Position numbers and translations under genes: made by a program
Part shown: positions 33,306-44,490 of the stretch, piece by piece
How the letters are laid out: every line of letters starts with the position of its first letter
Numbering within the stretch: the stretch's first letter is position 1
Notes under the pieces: model-generated
Databases searched by the model: none
Told to the model about the DNA's origin: nothing
What the model saw: only the letters and a program-made list of their open reading frames with translations
Assembly: GCA_035549195.1 (NCBI GenBank)
Contig: DASZRK010000017.1
Location: 310,001-374,000 of the forward strand
Direction of reading: 5' to 3'
Source: a bacterium
GTDB lineage: Bacteria > Oederibacteriota > Muellerivitia > Muellerivitales > Muellerivitaceae
Length of the DNA stretch: 64,000 nt

Positions 33306-35347
33306 GGAGCCACCCCCTTCAAACGCGCCAGGTCCAGGGCGGCATGGGTGAGGTCGAGCGGGGCCCGATGGGCCGCCGCATAATCCCGCAGGGCGGATCG
33401 GGAGTCCCCGGCGAGTTCCTCATAGACCCCCCTGCGCCAGAGCAGGTTGGCCGCGGGGAAGGCTTCCGTCATCGCCCGGTCCAGGGCCTCCCGGGCGGAA
33501 CGCGGGTCCCGGAAGCCCGAGGAACGGAAGACCAGGTCCGCGGATTTCTCCGCATAGACCGCCCTGAGGAAGGGATCCTCTTCGAAAGCGGAACGGACTT
33601 CCAGCAACGCGCGCAGTTGATAGGGCGGGTCCCATTGGGGATGGGGAGAGTCGGCTTGGGATGCTTCCATCCACCGTTGGAGCGCAGGCCGGTCCCTTTC
33701 TTCCACGGGAAAGACCCAAAGCATCGATCCGCCGTCGGGCCGGTCGAGGTCCTGCGACAAGGCATAGGCCTTCCCTTTGGGGAAACGCCGGAGGAGGAAA
33801 GGGCGGTAGTTGACGTTGGCCAGCACGGCGGCCCAGGAGGATTGGGCCGGGTCCAACCTGGGATTTTCCAGGGCGTTGAAAGGGCGATCCAGGACTTCCA
33901 GGCTCACATCGCAAAGGCCGGGCATGAAGCGGGTGAAGACCAGTCCGGGACCTTTTTGCGCCGCCAGGGCCGTAAGTCTTTCAAAGGCCCGGGACCTCTC
34001 GGGCGACCGGGAATAGGCTTTCCAGCCTTCGGGCCTTCGGCAGAACCCTCCATAGGCTGTTTGAAGATGGTATTGATCCAGGGCGGCGAAGGCCAAAGCG
34101 GAAAGGATGAGGGCCGCGAGCGCGCGTTTTTCGGGGAAAGAAGTGAGCCATCGTTCCCAACCCAGGGCGCCGAGCAGACCCAAGGGCGCCAGGACCGGCA
34201 GCACCCGGAAAGGCTCCAGGCTGTCCGTCGCCATCCCAGGAAGAAGGAAAAGGACCAAGGCGCAAAGGGTCCAAAGGCCCAGGGAATCCTTCCGCGTCCG
34301 GAGCGTTCCGATCCCCAGCAGGACAAAGGAGGATAGGACCGGGTCCAGGAACCCGCCCCAGACCGGACGGTAGGGACCTTGGGCCGGGTCCGTTCCCCAG
34401 AACAGGGTGGTCAGATAGGAAAGGGGAATGGAAAGGTCCGGGTGCGGCGAATGCCAGGCCCCCGCTTGGGTGTAGGTCCGCCAGGCCTCCATCCAACCCG
34501 CCAGGAGCAAAGGCAGGAACAGGACCAAGGCGCCGCCGAGGAACCACAGGGCGGGTCCCAGGTCCCGGCGTTTTGGGGCCGACCAGATCACGAAAAGCGT
34601 GCAGGCGCCCAAGAAACCAATGGGCCCGCAGGAAATGAAGATATAAAGCCCGGAAACGGTGGCCATTCCCATCCCGAAAGCCGCCCATCCGGACAGTGCG
34701 CCTTTCCTTATATAAAGGCCCAAAAGTCCGAAGTAGGCGCATTCCCAAAGCGATACTGAAACCATTTGGTCGGCGAACCTCCCGATGAAAAGAGGCCAAA
34801 ATCCAAAGGACAGGAAAAGGCAAGCCAAGAAAGAGAGGAAAGGTGGAAAGAATTGTCGGGCCGCCCAATAGCCGATCCCGACCGTCAAGGCGGACAGGAA
34901 GGCCGGATAGGCCCAGAGGGAGAAAAGCGACGGGCCGGCCGTCCGGAAAAGAAGGTCCAATCCCCAAAGGTGGGTGGTGGGGAAGTTCGAATCCAGGAAG
35001 AGCGGCCAGACCGCGGCCTCATGGAACTTAAGGGCCATCCATCCCCAAAGGGCGTCATCGTAACAGGGCCACACCGAGAGGGAATCCAAACGAAAAAAAC
35101 GGAAAGCCAGCCCCAAGATCAAGACGACCATGACGGCCCATCCGGGAATATGGAAAGGGCCAGGCCCGGGCGCCGGGATGGGCCTTCGCCCATCCCAAAG
35201 GCAGGTGAGCCCCAGGCCCGAAAGGCCGACGATCCAGTGCCAGGGACCCAGGCCGGACCCGAAGGACAAGAGGGAATTGAAAAAGAGGAAGGACAGGAAT
35301 GGCCCATGCAGGGAAAAGGGTTTGTTGGAGGAGGGCGCGGGTGCCAT
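33302..35347 (-). CDS. GT-C type membrane glycosyltransferase paralog 5
   Basis: A 681-residue polytopic protein. The first-loop acid pair is Asp97-Asp98 (SVWPCYDDALWG) instead of Asp-Glu, so the second acid is conserved only in charge. Other landmarks are FGFWPLFIGRF, YRPVWGGFLDPVL, LEPFRVLPVLA, KGPGLVF and QSSWAAVLANVNYRPFL. The C-terminal TPR-like pair (RRGVYEELAGDSRSALRDYA) and HRAPLDLTHAA match paralog 4. The gene is 36 bp from paralog 6 and overlaps paralog 4 by four bases. Confidence 0.84.
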   Translation of the reverse strand: MAPAPSSNKPFSLHGPFLSFLFFNSLLSFGSGLGPWHWIVGLSGLGLTCLWDGRRPIPAPGPGPFHIPGWAVMVVLILGLAFRFFRLDSLSVWPCYDDALWGWMALKFHEAAVWPLFLDSNFPTTHLWGLDLLFRTAGPSLFSLWAYPAFLSALTVGIGYWAARQFFPPFLSFLACLFLSFGFWPLFIGRFADQMVSVSLWECAYFGLLGLYIRKGALSGWAAFGMGMATVSGLYIFISCGPIGFLGACTLFVIWSAPKRRDLGPALWFLGGALVLFLPLLLAGWMEAWRTYTQAGAWHSPHPDLSIPLSYLTTLFWGTDPAQGPYRPVWGGFLDPVLSSFVLLGIGTLRTRKDSLGLWTLCALVLFLLPGMATDSLEPFRVLPVLAPLGLLGALGWERWLTSFPEKRALAALILSALAFAALDQYHLQTAYGGFCRRPEGWKAYSRSPERSRAFERLTALAAQKGPGLVFTRFMPGLCDVSLEVLDRPFNALENPRLDPAQSSWAAVLANVNYRPFLLRRFPKGKAYALSQDLDRPDGGSMLWVFPVEERDRPALQRWMEASQADSPHPQWDPPYQLRALLEVRSAFEEDPFLRAVYAEKSADLVFRSSGFRDPRSAREALDRAMTEAFPAANLLWRRGVYEELAGDSRSALRDYAAAHRAPLDLTHAALDLARLKGVAP

Positions 35348-35382
35348 CGGGGCATTCTAGCCTATAAAGGACGGACCCAGCC

Positions 35383-37530
35383 TCATTCCCCCGAGGGCTC
35401 CAACAACAGGGCGGCCCCCGTCATGGCGGGGGCCGTGTGGACCGCCCGTCGGAAGTCCCTTTGGGCCGCGGCTCGGCGGCCCAAAAGGGACTCCAGGGCG
35501 CCCCGCCGGTAATAAAGGTGCGCCGCGGGGATCCCTTGGGTGATGGCCCGCTGCAGGTCGTCCAGGGAGGCGATCAGATCTTCCTTCGGCAAGGCGCCCG
35601 GCACTAGGGCCCCATTGACGGGTTCGGCCAGGGCCCTTCCGGCGCCTTGGGCCTGGGAAGCACCGAGGGCCGCTTCGAAACGCAGGCGCGAGGATTTTTC
35701 CCAATAGAAAGCACGCAGGAAAGGATCCCCCTGGAAGACGGGCGCCAGGGCCATCCAAGCCCCTTGCAAGCGGTCAGGGTCCTCCCCCGGCCGCTTTTCC
35801 ATTTCCATGCGGTTCCAGGACCGGAGGCTTCGTGAAGCCTGGATCCAAGGGTCGAAGGAACTGGCCCCTCCCGGGGGCAGGTCCCAGATCCAGACCATCA
35901 GGCCACCCTCGGCAGGCCGGGTTCCCTTATCCAGCCAGACCGCCCGACCTCCTGGGAAACGGGAGTCGAGCCATGGTTTGTAGTTGGGATTGGTCAACAA
36001 GGCGGCCCAATGGGCCTGGCCGGGCGATGATCGGGGATCTTCCAACAGGTTGAGATCGTAAACGCACGCAGGAAAATAAGAAAGGCGGGGCCCCCCCAAA
36101 AAGAAACCGTCGAAGATCAACCCGGGCCCATCCTTCGCCGCTTTATCCCGCAAGAGCTCCGCGGCCCTCGCGAATTCAGCGGGTCTTTGGGTCGGAAAGG
36201 CGTTACGCAGGGCTTGTCCCGAAGCCGATAGGCATCGCAGGTCCATCCCGAAAGAGAGCGATCCCACCAGGACCGCGATCCACCCGATCCTGCCACCACT
36301 CACCCCACGGGGCAGGGACACAATGCCCATGGCGCAGAGATAGGCCGCCAAGGGCATCCAGGGGATCAAACGCAAGCCGTTGATGGGCCGGGTAAAAGCC
36401 AGGGGCAGGAGGGCGAGAGCGGCAACCACCGCCAAAAAAATGGAAAAAAGGCGCGGTTGGACCTTCCATGCCGCCGCCGCACCCAGGAAGAACAGCGCCC
36501 CGCCGATAGGGTTCAAATAACCGCCCAAGGCCGATCCATAGGTGAATCCACCGACCGGATCTCCTCCGAAGATGATACGAAGATAGGACGCGGCCCCCTG
36601 GAAGAAGATGGTTCCGGGGTCCGTTCCTTGGGCCCATAAGCCGTGGAAATAAGAGCCGAAATGTTCCCGCCAGGCCACCGGAACCACCGGGAACAATGGG
36701 ACCAGGGTCCAAAACGCCAATTGGATGTTCTTCCATACGCGGGTCTTTTCTTTTCGGGCGGGTTCCCAAAGGACCGAAGCGAGAAAAAGGGGACCGGCGA
36801 AAAGGGGCCACGCGAAATAAGTGTAAAAACCCGATCCGAGGACCAACCCCAGGCCCGCCCTCCAAAGCCCGCTCCGCGGGGGAGTGGATCCAAGGAACCT
36901 CGCCAGGACCCAGAGGGCGAGCCATTCCCAAAAATATCCCAAGGCGGCTTGATGGGAAAACCGGCCCAGATAAAGGGGCCAAAAGCCGATGCTGGTGAAA
37001 AAGAAGAGGGCCAGGGAAAGGGACCTGGAAAAAAAGGAACGGGCGGCGGCATAGGCCAGGAGCGACGCCCCCCAGCTAAGAAGGGCGGGCACCAGCCAAA
37101 GGCTGCATAAGGAGGGGGAGATCTTGAAGGCCAAGGCCAGAAGCCAGATATAAAAGGGCGGGAGCTGAGAAGTGAAGAAAAAGGGATGCCAGCCCCAATG
37201 ACGGGTCAGACCCAAGGCGTAAAAGGCGTTCAATCCCTCGTCCAAAAGAGGGAATCCGATGTAGGTTTCCAGGTGCCACAGCCTCAGGCCAAGGCCCGAA
37301 AGGAGCAGGAAGGCCCAGATCCATCGGGCGACCGGCGCGGGAATATCTCCGGCCGGCGATGGTTTTTCCATGCGGAAGATAAGGATAAGACCCGCCCCCA
37401 AGAGCAGGGCGGCCGGGAGGATGCCTAGGGGACCCGCCGGGCCGAAGACCCGCCAGGCGTTCCCCAAGGTGATGGCAAGGAAGGGGACCAAGGGCCGGTG
37501 GGTCTTGAGGAAGGATTGGGCGGGGAACAT
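35383..37530 (-). CDS. GT-C type membrane glycosyltransferase paralog 6
   Basis: A 715-residue polytopic protein and the first gene of the long minus-strand operon. Landmarks are IGFPLLDEGLN (Asp97, Glu98; the family Trp is Phe), IGFWPLYLGRF, ALGGYLNPIGG, DGPGLIF and QAHWAALLTNPNYKPWL. Instead of the E-x-FR motif it has RPINGLRLIP. The C-terminal YYRRGALESLLGRRAAAQRD is the TPR-like pair shared with paralogs 4 and 5. The 57-bp gap to the divergent trmL gene must hold the operon promoter. Confidence 0.83.
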   Translation of the reverse strand: MFPAQSFLKTHRPLVPFLAITLGNAWRVFGPAGPLGILPAALLLGAGLILIFRMEKPSPAGDIPAPVARWIWAFLLLSGLGLRLWHLETYIGFPLLDEGLNAFYALGLTRHWGWHPFFFTSQLPPFYIWLLALAFKISPSLCSLWLVPALLSWGASLLAYAAARSFFSRSLSLALFFFTSIGFWPLYLGRFSHQAALGYFWEWLALWVLARFLGSTPPRSGLWRAGLGLVLGSGFYTYFAWPLFAGPLFLASVLWEPARKEKTRVWKNIQLAFWTLVPLFPVVPVAWREHFGSYFHGLWAQGTDPGTIFFQGAASYLRIIFGGDPVGGFTYGSALGGYLNPIGGALFFLGAAAAWKVQPRLFSIFLAVVAALALLPLAFTRPINGLRLIPWMPLAAYLCAMGIVSLPRGVSGGRIGWIAVLVGSLSFGMDLRCLSASGQALRNAFPTQRPAEFARAAELLRDKAAKDGPGLIFDGFFLGGPRLSYFPACVYDLNLLEDPRSSPGQAHWAALLTNPNYKPWLDSRFPGGRAVWLDKGTRPAEGGLMVWIWDLPPGGASSFDPWIQASRSLRSWNRMEMEKRPGEDPDRLQGAWMALAPVFQGDPFLRAFYWEKSSRLRFEAALGASQAQGAGRALAEPVNGALVPGALPKEDLIASLDDLQRAITQGIPAAHLYYRRGALESLLGRRAAAQRDFRRAVHTAPAMTGAALLLEPSGE

Positions 37531-37587
37531 GGCCCAATTTTATTGGAGGAGGCTGGAGACTTCCTTATGATTCCCCAAGGAGGCGCC

Positions 37588-38046
37588 ATGTTCCACGTTG
37601 TTCTCATCGAACCTGAAATACCCTGGAATACGGGGAACATCGGCCGCACCTGCCTGGGGGCAGGGGCGAAGCTGCACCTGGTGGGCCGGTTGGGCTTCCG
37701 CCTGGACGACCAGCAGGTCCAAAGGGCGGGACTCGATTACTGGGAGAAGGTGGACCCGGTCCATCACGGGACCTGGGAGAAGTTCCTGGGAAGCGTCCCC
37801 CGGGACGCGGCCCTCTTCTTCCTTTCCACCAAGGGGCCCAAGGCCTATTGGGATGCGGCCTTTCCCGACGAGGCCTATCTCATCTTCGGCAAGGAGACGG
37901 CGGGTTTTCCCGCCCATTTCTACGACCTCTATCAGGAAAGGCTCTACCGCATCCCCCAACAAGAGGAAGGCATCCGCAGCCTGAACCTCTCCACGGCGGT
38001 GGGCATCGTGCTCTTCGAGGCCTTGCGCCAAAACCAAAAGGCATAG
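37588..38046 (+). CDS. trmL: tRNA (cytidine(34)-2'-O)-methyltransferase
   Basis: A 152-residue SPOUT methyltransferase that modifies the wobble base of tRNA-Leu. The start at 37588 is well set by AAGGAGG five bases upstream. Family motifs are MFHVVLIEPEIPWNTGNIGRT at the N-terminus (the Asn-Thr-Gly-Asn loop), LIFGKETAGFP in the middle, and the knotted C-terminal RSLNLSTAVGIVLFEALRQ. The length is normal. It is followed by an inverted-pair repeat element. Confidence 0.95.
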   Translation: MFHVVLIEPEIPWNTGNIGRTCLGAGAKLHLVGRLGFRLDDQQVQRAGLDYWEKVDPVHHGTWEKFLGSVPRDAALFFLSTKGPKAYWDAAFPDEAYLIFGKETAGFPAHFYDLYQERLYRIPQQEEGIRSLNLSTAVGIVLFEALRQNQKA

Positions 38047-38054
38047 CGACCCTA

Positions 38055-38166
38055 TTCACCGCCAAGACGCCAAGCTCGCCAAGAAAGGCTTGAAGAACCT
38101 GGTTGGAGATCTTGGCAGGATGACGACTTTCGCTGTTCTTGGCGGACTTGGCGCCTTGGCGGTTCA
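38055..38166. repeat. Inverted pair of CCGCCAAGGCGCCAAG-type repeats
   Basis: The left arm TTCACCGCCAAGACGCCAAG (38055 on) and right arm, whose complement reads AACCGCCAAGGCGCCAAGTC (ending about 38166), are imperfect inverted copies about 45 bp apart. It is the same element as at 7594-7747 and fills the gap between trmL and the DUF255 gene. Confidence 0.82.
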
Positions 38167-38220
38167 AAATTCCGTTACTCCTTGATTCCAGATCCTTTCA
38201 GCATTCATCATGCCCTCCTT

Positions 38221-40344
<2,124 letters not shown>

Positions 40345-40432
40345 AGCCCCGCCCCGCAGGCGGGAAAGCTCCGGTTATCATGGTGCCCGCTTGGGCCCCG
40401 GGGGGCCTGGAACACCGCTCAAGGAGCTTGGG

Positions 40433-41293
40433 ATGAAACGGATGCCATGGCTGGTCTTGATGTTCTTGGCGGCCTTCAAGGCCGTTTGGGGGGAGGACGC
40501 GGCGCCCGCCGCCACGCCTCCGGTGGACAGTTGGAAAAAACAAGTGGTGGCCAGCCTCAACCTGAACCAGGGCGCTTTCAGCGACTGGCAGCAAGGCGGC
40601 ACCAACTTCATTTCTTGGCAGGCGGCCTTCAACGCCAGGCTGGAGAACGACAACGCCGCCTCCAACTGGCTCAATACCCTTAAATTGGAATATGGCCTCA
40701 CCTACATCGACGGGCAGGGCACCCGGAAATCGGCGGATAACCTCGACCTGGAGAGCGTCTTCGCCTGGAAGACCTGGCCCCAGGTGAATCCCTTCGTGTC
40801 CTTCTCGGCCAAGAGCCAGTTCGACGCGGGCTTCGACTACAGCCAGGACCCCGCCGTGCAGACCTCGGCCTTCCTGGACCCGGGTTATTTCACCGAGACC
40901 GCCGGATTGAAGTACGTTCCGGGTCCCGAGTTCAATACCCGCCTGGGACTGGCGGTCAAGGAGACGGTGGCCGACAAGTTCCAGGCCATCTACACGGTGG
41001 ACCCGGACACGGGGAAGCTGCAAGGCGTGCTGACCGAGTTGGGCGCCGGCTGGGTGTCGGAGCTGAACCTGAAGTTCTCCGAGGATTCCAAGTTCGGGTC
41101 CAAGCTGGACCTCTTCTGGAACGGCAAGGGCCTGGACCGCACCGTGGCCGAGTGGGACAACCTGCTCTCCATCGGCCTCAACAAGGTCCTCAGCGTGAAC
41201 ATCGAGAACGACTACCGTTACGACCCCAAGGTCTACCTGGGCTGGCAGATCAAGGAGACCGTGGGATTGGGCTTCGCTTACAACCTTTTGTGA
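40433..41293 (+). CDS. DUF3078 outer-membrane protein
   Basis: A 286-residue secreted protein. The ATG at 40433 lies six bases after AAGGAG. Residues 1-20 are a signal peptide, then come about 260 residues of alternating amphipathic strands typical of an outer-membrane barrel. The family mark LNLNQGAFSDWQQGG is clear near the mature start, followed by the NWLNTLKLEYG segment. DUF3078 proteins are common in Bacteroidota-like two-membraned bacteria, with no known function. It precedes mscL by 18 bp, suggesting a shared envelope-stress transcript. Confidence 0.85.
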   Translation: MKRMPWLVLMFLAAFKAVWGEDAAPAATPPVDSWKKQVVASLNLNQGAFSDWQQGGTNFISWQAAFNARLENDNAASNWLNTLKLEYGLTYIDGQGTRKSADNLDLESVFAWKTWPQVNPFVSFSAKSQFDAGFDYSQDPAVQTSAFLDPGYFTETAGLKYVPGPEFNTRLGLAVKETVADKFQAIYTVDPDTGKLQGVLTELGAGWVSELNLKFSEDSKFGSKLDLFWNGKGLDRTVAEWDNLLSIGLNKVLSVNIENDYRYDPKVYLGWQIKETVGLGFAYNLL

Positions 41294-41311
41294 CCCTGGA
41301 AGGAGGGCGTC

Positions 41312-41725
41312 ATGGGCATGTGGAAGGAATTCAAGGAATTCGCGGTGAAGGGGAACATGGTGGACCTGGCGGTGGGTATCATCATCGGCGGGGCCTTCGG
41401 CAAGGTGGTCTCCTCGATCGTGTCGGACGTCCTGATGCCGCCCCTGGGCTATCTCATCGGGGGAATGAATTTCACGGACATCAAGATCCACCTGAAGGCC
41501 CCGTCCCTGGACCTGGCGGGAAAGGTCCAGGAAGTGACCATCAACATCGGTAATTTCATCCAGTCCTTGGTGGATTTCACCATCATCGCCTTCGCGGTGT
41601 TCTTGATGGTGAAGGCCATCAACCGCCTGCAACGCAAGGCCGCCGAGGCGCCGGCCGCCCCCCCGCCTCCCACCAAGGATCAAGAGCTCCTCACCGAGAT
41701 CCGGGATCTATTGAAGAAAAAATAG
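41312..41725 (+). CDS. mscL: Large-conductance mechanosensitive channel
   Basis: A 137-residue MscL, the pentameric inner-membrane valve that opens under hypo-osmotic stress. The ribosome binding site GGAGG precedes the ATG at 41312. The N-terminal [20 protein letters not shown] and pore helix [25 protein letters not shown] are canonical. The second membrane helix is near 75-100, and the cytoplasmic bundle ends in [13 protein letters not shown] after a short Ala/Pro linker. All parts needed for a working channel are present. Confidence 0.97.
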   Translation: MGMWKEFKEFAVKGNMVDLAVGIIIGGAFGKVVSSIVSDVLMPPLGYLIGGMNFTDIKIHLKAPSLDLAGKVQEVTINIGNFIQSLVDFTIIAFAVFLMVKAINRLQRKAAEAPAAPPPPTKDQELLTEIRDLLKKK

Positions 41726-41734
41726 AGGGACGCG

Positions 41735-42124
41735 ATGCCCCACAAGACCCGCCCCCAGGCCCCAAGCCCCTTCGATCGGACCGTTCGAAGGGTCCTTCAA
41801 GAACTGCCGACCGACTTGAAGGGCGCCCTGGCGACCGTGGCCATTTCCGTCCAACGGCGCCCGACCCCGGCCCTTTTGAAAAGACTGGGCCTTCCCCCGG
41901 GCAGCATCCTTTACGGCGTCTTCGAGGGCTGGGACCTCAAGTCCCTTCCGGCGGGCGAACCCCGCTTAGGCGCGGACCGCGTCATCCTCTTCGAGGGATG
42001 CTTGCGCCGGGATTTTCCCGATCCGAAGGACCTGCGTCGGGAAGTGCGGGCCACCCTGATCCATGAATTGGGCCACTTCTTCGGTTTCACCGAGAAGGAA
42101 CTGAAGGCCCGGGGTTGGGGATGA
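41735..42124 (+). CDS. Minimal zincin metallopeptidase-like protein
   Basis: A 129-residue protein of the short metallopeptidase family with the zinc motif HELGHFFG (His110, Glu111, His114). The third ligand is probably a downstream acid in FTEKELK. A family segment PGSILYGVFEG lies in the middle. Such minimal zincins are widespread and uncharacterised. There is no signal peptide. The stop overlaps the next start (ATGA), coupling it to the hydrolase. Confidence 0.82.
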   Translation: MPHKTRPQAPSPFDRTVRRVLQELPTDLKGALATVAISVQRRPTPALLKRLGLPPGSILYGVFEGWDLKSLPAGEPRLGADRVILFEGCLRRDFPDPKDLRREVRATLIHELGHFFGFTEKELKARGWG

Positions 42125-42966
42125 CCCTGCGCACCGTCGATTTCTGCCTGGAAGGTCCCCGGGAGATCTGGGGGACCTTGACCCTGCCCGAAGGGGACCC
42201 GGCCAAACCCCCGGTCGTGATGAGCCATGGGTTCCTGGGCTTCAAGGACTGGTCCTTCTTCCCGTGGGTCGCCGGGTCCCTCGCCGCCGCCGGCTACCCG
42301 GTGGTGCGGTTCAACTTCTCCGGCTCGGGCATGGGTCCCCAGGCGGACGGGCCCTTCGAGGACCTGGCGGCCTTCGAGGCCGACACCATCACCCGCCAGG
42401 TGGAGGACCTCAAACGGGTCCTGGGCGCGGTGGTCTCGGGCGGTTTCGAGCCCGACCTTCCGGCGGTTCCCCGGGCCTTCCTTTGGGGCCATTCCCGGGG
42501 AGGGGGCGTGAGCCTGCTGGCCGCGGTGAACCGGCCCGAGGTCCTGGGGATCGCCACCTGGGCCACCCTTTCCCGGGTGAACCGTTACTTATATGAGATG
42601 AAGAAGACCTGGAAAGAGAAGGGCTATTACCCCTTCGAGAGCTCCCGCACGGGACAAGTCCTCAAAAGCGGGATCGCTTTTTTGGAGGACGCGGAGCATT
42701 GGGGCCGGGAGGGGGACATCCCCACTTATCTCCATCACCTCACCGCCCCGGTGCTCCTGGTGCACGGAAGCGAGGACGTGAGCGTGAAGCCCGACGAATC
42801 CGAAAGCCTGGCGGCGTTGCACCCCTCCGCCCAACTCGCCATCCTGGCGGGCGCGGACCATAAGTTCAACAGCGTCCATCCCTTCCCAGGGCCTTCCCCT
42901 GCGCTCGAGGCGGCCTTCCAGCGCACCCTGGCTTTTTTCGAGTCGGTCCGGGGCGGACGCCCATGA
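42121..42966 (+). CDS. Alpha/beta hydrolase
   Basis: A 281-residue serine hydrolase. The nucleophile elbow is GHSRGGG (Ser125), the oxyanion segment is VMSHGFLGFKDW, the acid is likely the Asp of LLVHGSEDVSV, and the histidine is in GADHKFNSVHPF. Residues 1-20 form the first strand pair rather than a signal peptide, so it is cytoplasmic. It resembles dienelactone-hydrolase/acylaminopeptidase-like proteins of unknown substrate. It overlaps both neighbours by four bases. Confidence 0.87.
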   Translation: MTLRTVDFCLEGPREIWGTLTLPEGDPAKPPVVMSHGFLGFKDWSFFPWVAGSLAAAGYPVVRFNFSGSGMGPQADGPFEDLAAFEADTITRQVEDLKRVLGAVVSGGFEPDLPAVPRAFLWGHSRGGGVSLLAAVNRPEVLGIATWATLSRVNRYLYEMKKTWKEKGYYPFESSRTGQVLKSGIAFLEDAEHWGREGDIPTYLHHLTAPVLLVHGSEDVSVKPDESESLAALHPSAQLAILAGADHKFNSVHPFPGPSPALEAAFQRTLAFFESVRGGRP

Positions 42967-43610
42967 AGACCATCCATCCTTTCCGGCTCAAGGATTTTCC
43001 CGGGTTCTCCCGGAAGGACCTCACCCGCCTGGAAGCTTATTACCGCGCCCAGTTGGAAGGCCACGCGGCCCCTGAACGCCGGGTGGGATGGAACGGTCCC
43101 CACAGCCAGCAGGTCCGTTTCGAGGCCCTGGCCTTGGTGGGGGACCTGAGGGGGCGGACGATCCTGGACGTGGGTTGCGGCCTGGGGGCCTTCTGGGGTT
43201 ACCTGAAAAAGAAACGGGTCCAAGCCGACTACACGGGCGTGGACCTTTTTCCCAACGTCATCGCCGAGGCCAGGCGGCACTATCCCGGCGCCCGGTTCGA
43301 GGCCCGGGTGCTGACGGCCCGGCCCTATCGGGCCCGATCCTTCGACTATGCCTTCCTCTCGGGCGTTTTCAACGTGAAGGTGAAGGACAACTGGGCCTAC
43401 ATGCGGTCGCTCCTCAAGTGCGTCCTGAAGCAAACGCGGAAGGCGGTGGCCTTCAATGTGCTCAACGCCGAGGCGGGGTTGAAGGAGAAGGACCGGTTCA
43501 CGGTCCGTTCCGAGGACCTGGTGTCCTTCGGGAGGAAACTGGATGTGTCGAAGGTCGGGCTTCTGGACCACTATCATCCGATGGACCTGACCCTTTTTCT
43601 TTACCGGTAG
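42963..43610 (+). CDS. Class I SAM-dependent methyltransferase
   Basis: A 215-residue methyltransferase with motif I TILDVGCGLGAFWGYL, acidic strand end YTGVDLFPNVI, and ARSFDYAFLSGVFNV in the catalytic region. The C-terminus closes the sheet (LLDHYHPMDLTLFLYR). It overlaps the hydrolase by four bases and ends a three-gene unit (zincin, hydrolase, methyltransferase). The substrate is unknown. Confidence 0.86.
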   Translation: MKTIHPFRLKDFPGFSRKDLTRLEAYYRAQLEGHAAPERRVGWNGPHSQQVRFEALALVGDLRGRTILDVGCGLGAFWGYLKKKRVQADYTGVDLFPNVIAEARRHYPGARFEARVLTARPYRARSFDYAFLSGVFNVKVKDNWAYMRSLLKCVLKQTRKAVAFNVLNAEAGLKEKDRFTVRSEDLVSFGRKLDVSKVGLLDHYHPMDLTLFLYR

Positions 43611-43665
43611 GGCGCTCCCGGAAAAATCCCTAGAATCGACCCTGGCCTTCCCCTAGACTTGGCCC

Positions 43666-44490
43666 ATGCCCTTCCAACCGCCCAAGCACATCGCGTCCTT
43701 CTCCCACGCGGCCACCGAGGTGCTGGCCTACCTGGGTTTCAGCGACCAAGTGACCACCTTGAAGGAATATTGCGAGGACGAGCCCCCCTCCAGCGACCGG
43801 GACCGCCCCGAATACTGGTTCACCATGGCCGAGGGGCGGGTCAAAAGCCTTCGGGCCGACCTTTGCATCACCTACTCCATCTCCCAGCAGGACCTCTACA
43901 AGCGGCTCAAGGAAAAGGGCTTCCATGTGCTTCACCTGGACCCCCGTTCCCTGAGGGAAGTGGAGGATTCCTTCCTGCAGATCGGCAAAGCCACCGGCAA
44001 CCTGGCCGGGGCCAAGATGCTGGCCCAGGACTTCATGGGCGGCCTCACCGCCCTTCAGTCCAAGATCCCGCCCAAGGCCTACCGCCCCAAGCTCTATGTG
44101 GAGCAATGGCCCAAACCGCCGTCCGCCGCCGGGGGCTGGTACACCGAACTGATGCCCTTCCTGGGGGCCCATTATTTCCCCATGCTCACCCGGGAGCTGA
44201 GCCGGACGGTCAAGATCCAGGAGATGATCAAGTTCGACCCCGAGATCATCCTTTTCGCCGTCTATGGCCAGGGCCTGGCCTTCAACCCCGACGAGGCCCT
44301 GAAACGCATCGGCTGGGAGAACCTCAACGCGGTGCGCAAGAGGCGTATCTTCAGCATCGAGGAAAGCCTCCTCAACCGCCCGGGGCCCCGCATGATCGAG
44401 GGGGCCAAGGTGGTGCAGTGGATCTTGGGCGAGGCCTTCTGGGGCTGGCCCCTGGTGCAATCCGCCTATGCACGTCGGGTGGTGGATTGA
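43666..44490 (+). CDS. BtuF-like cobalamin/iron-siderophore binding protein without signal peptide
   Basis: A 274-residue protein of the periplasmic-binding-protein class III fold (BtuF/FecB type). It opens with HIASFSHAATEVLAYLGFSDQV, the typical first-domain segment, and has ADLCITYSISQQDL and the interdomain helix near 100-125. The protein starts directly at the mature domain: there is no signal peptide or lipobox, and no upstream start in frame adds one. A cytosolic copy without transporter genes next to it is unusual, though similar stand-alone proteins exist. The ligand is not predictable. Confidence 0.78.
   Translation: MPFQPPKHIASFSHAATEVLAYLGFSDQVTTLKEYCEDEPPSSDRDRPEYWFTMAEGRVKSLRADLCITYSISQQDLYKRLKEKGFHVLHLDPRSLREVEDSFLQIGKATGNLAGAKMLAQDFMGGLTALQSKIPPKAYRPKLYVEQWPKPPSAAGGWYTELMPFLGAHYFPMLTRELSRTVKIQEMIKFDPEIILFAVYGQGLAFNPDEALKRIGWENLNAVRKRRIFSIEESLLNRPGPRMIEGAKVVQWILGEAFWGWPLVQSAYARRVVD

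Noticed and set aside
15131-37530. CRISPR-like or tandem DNA repeats within the glycosyltransferase array
   Set aside because: The paralogs share protein motifs but I see no long DNA-level repeats; the similarity is ancient gene duplication.
38182-38220. Upstream TTG start for the DUF255 lipoprotein
   Set aside because: It would put 13 extra residues before the signal peptide and has no ribosome binding site; the ATG at 38221 gives a proper lipoprotein signal.
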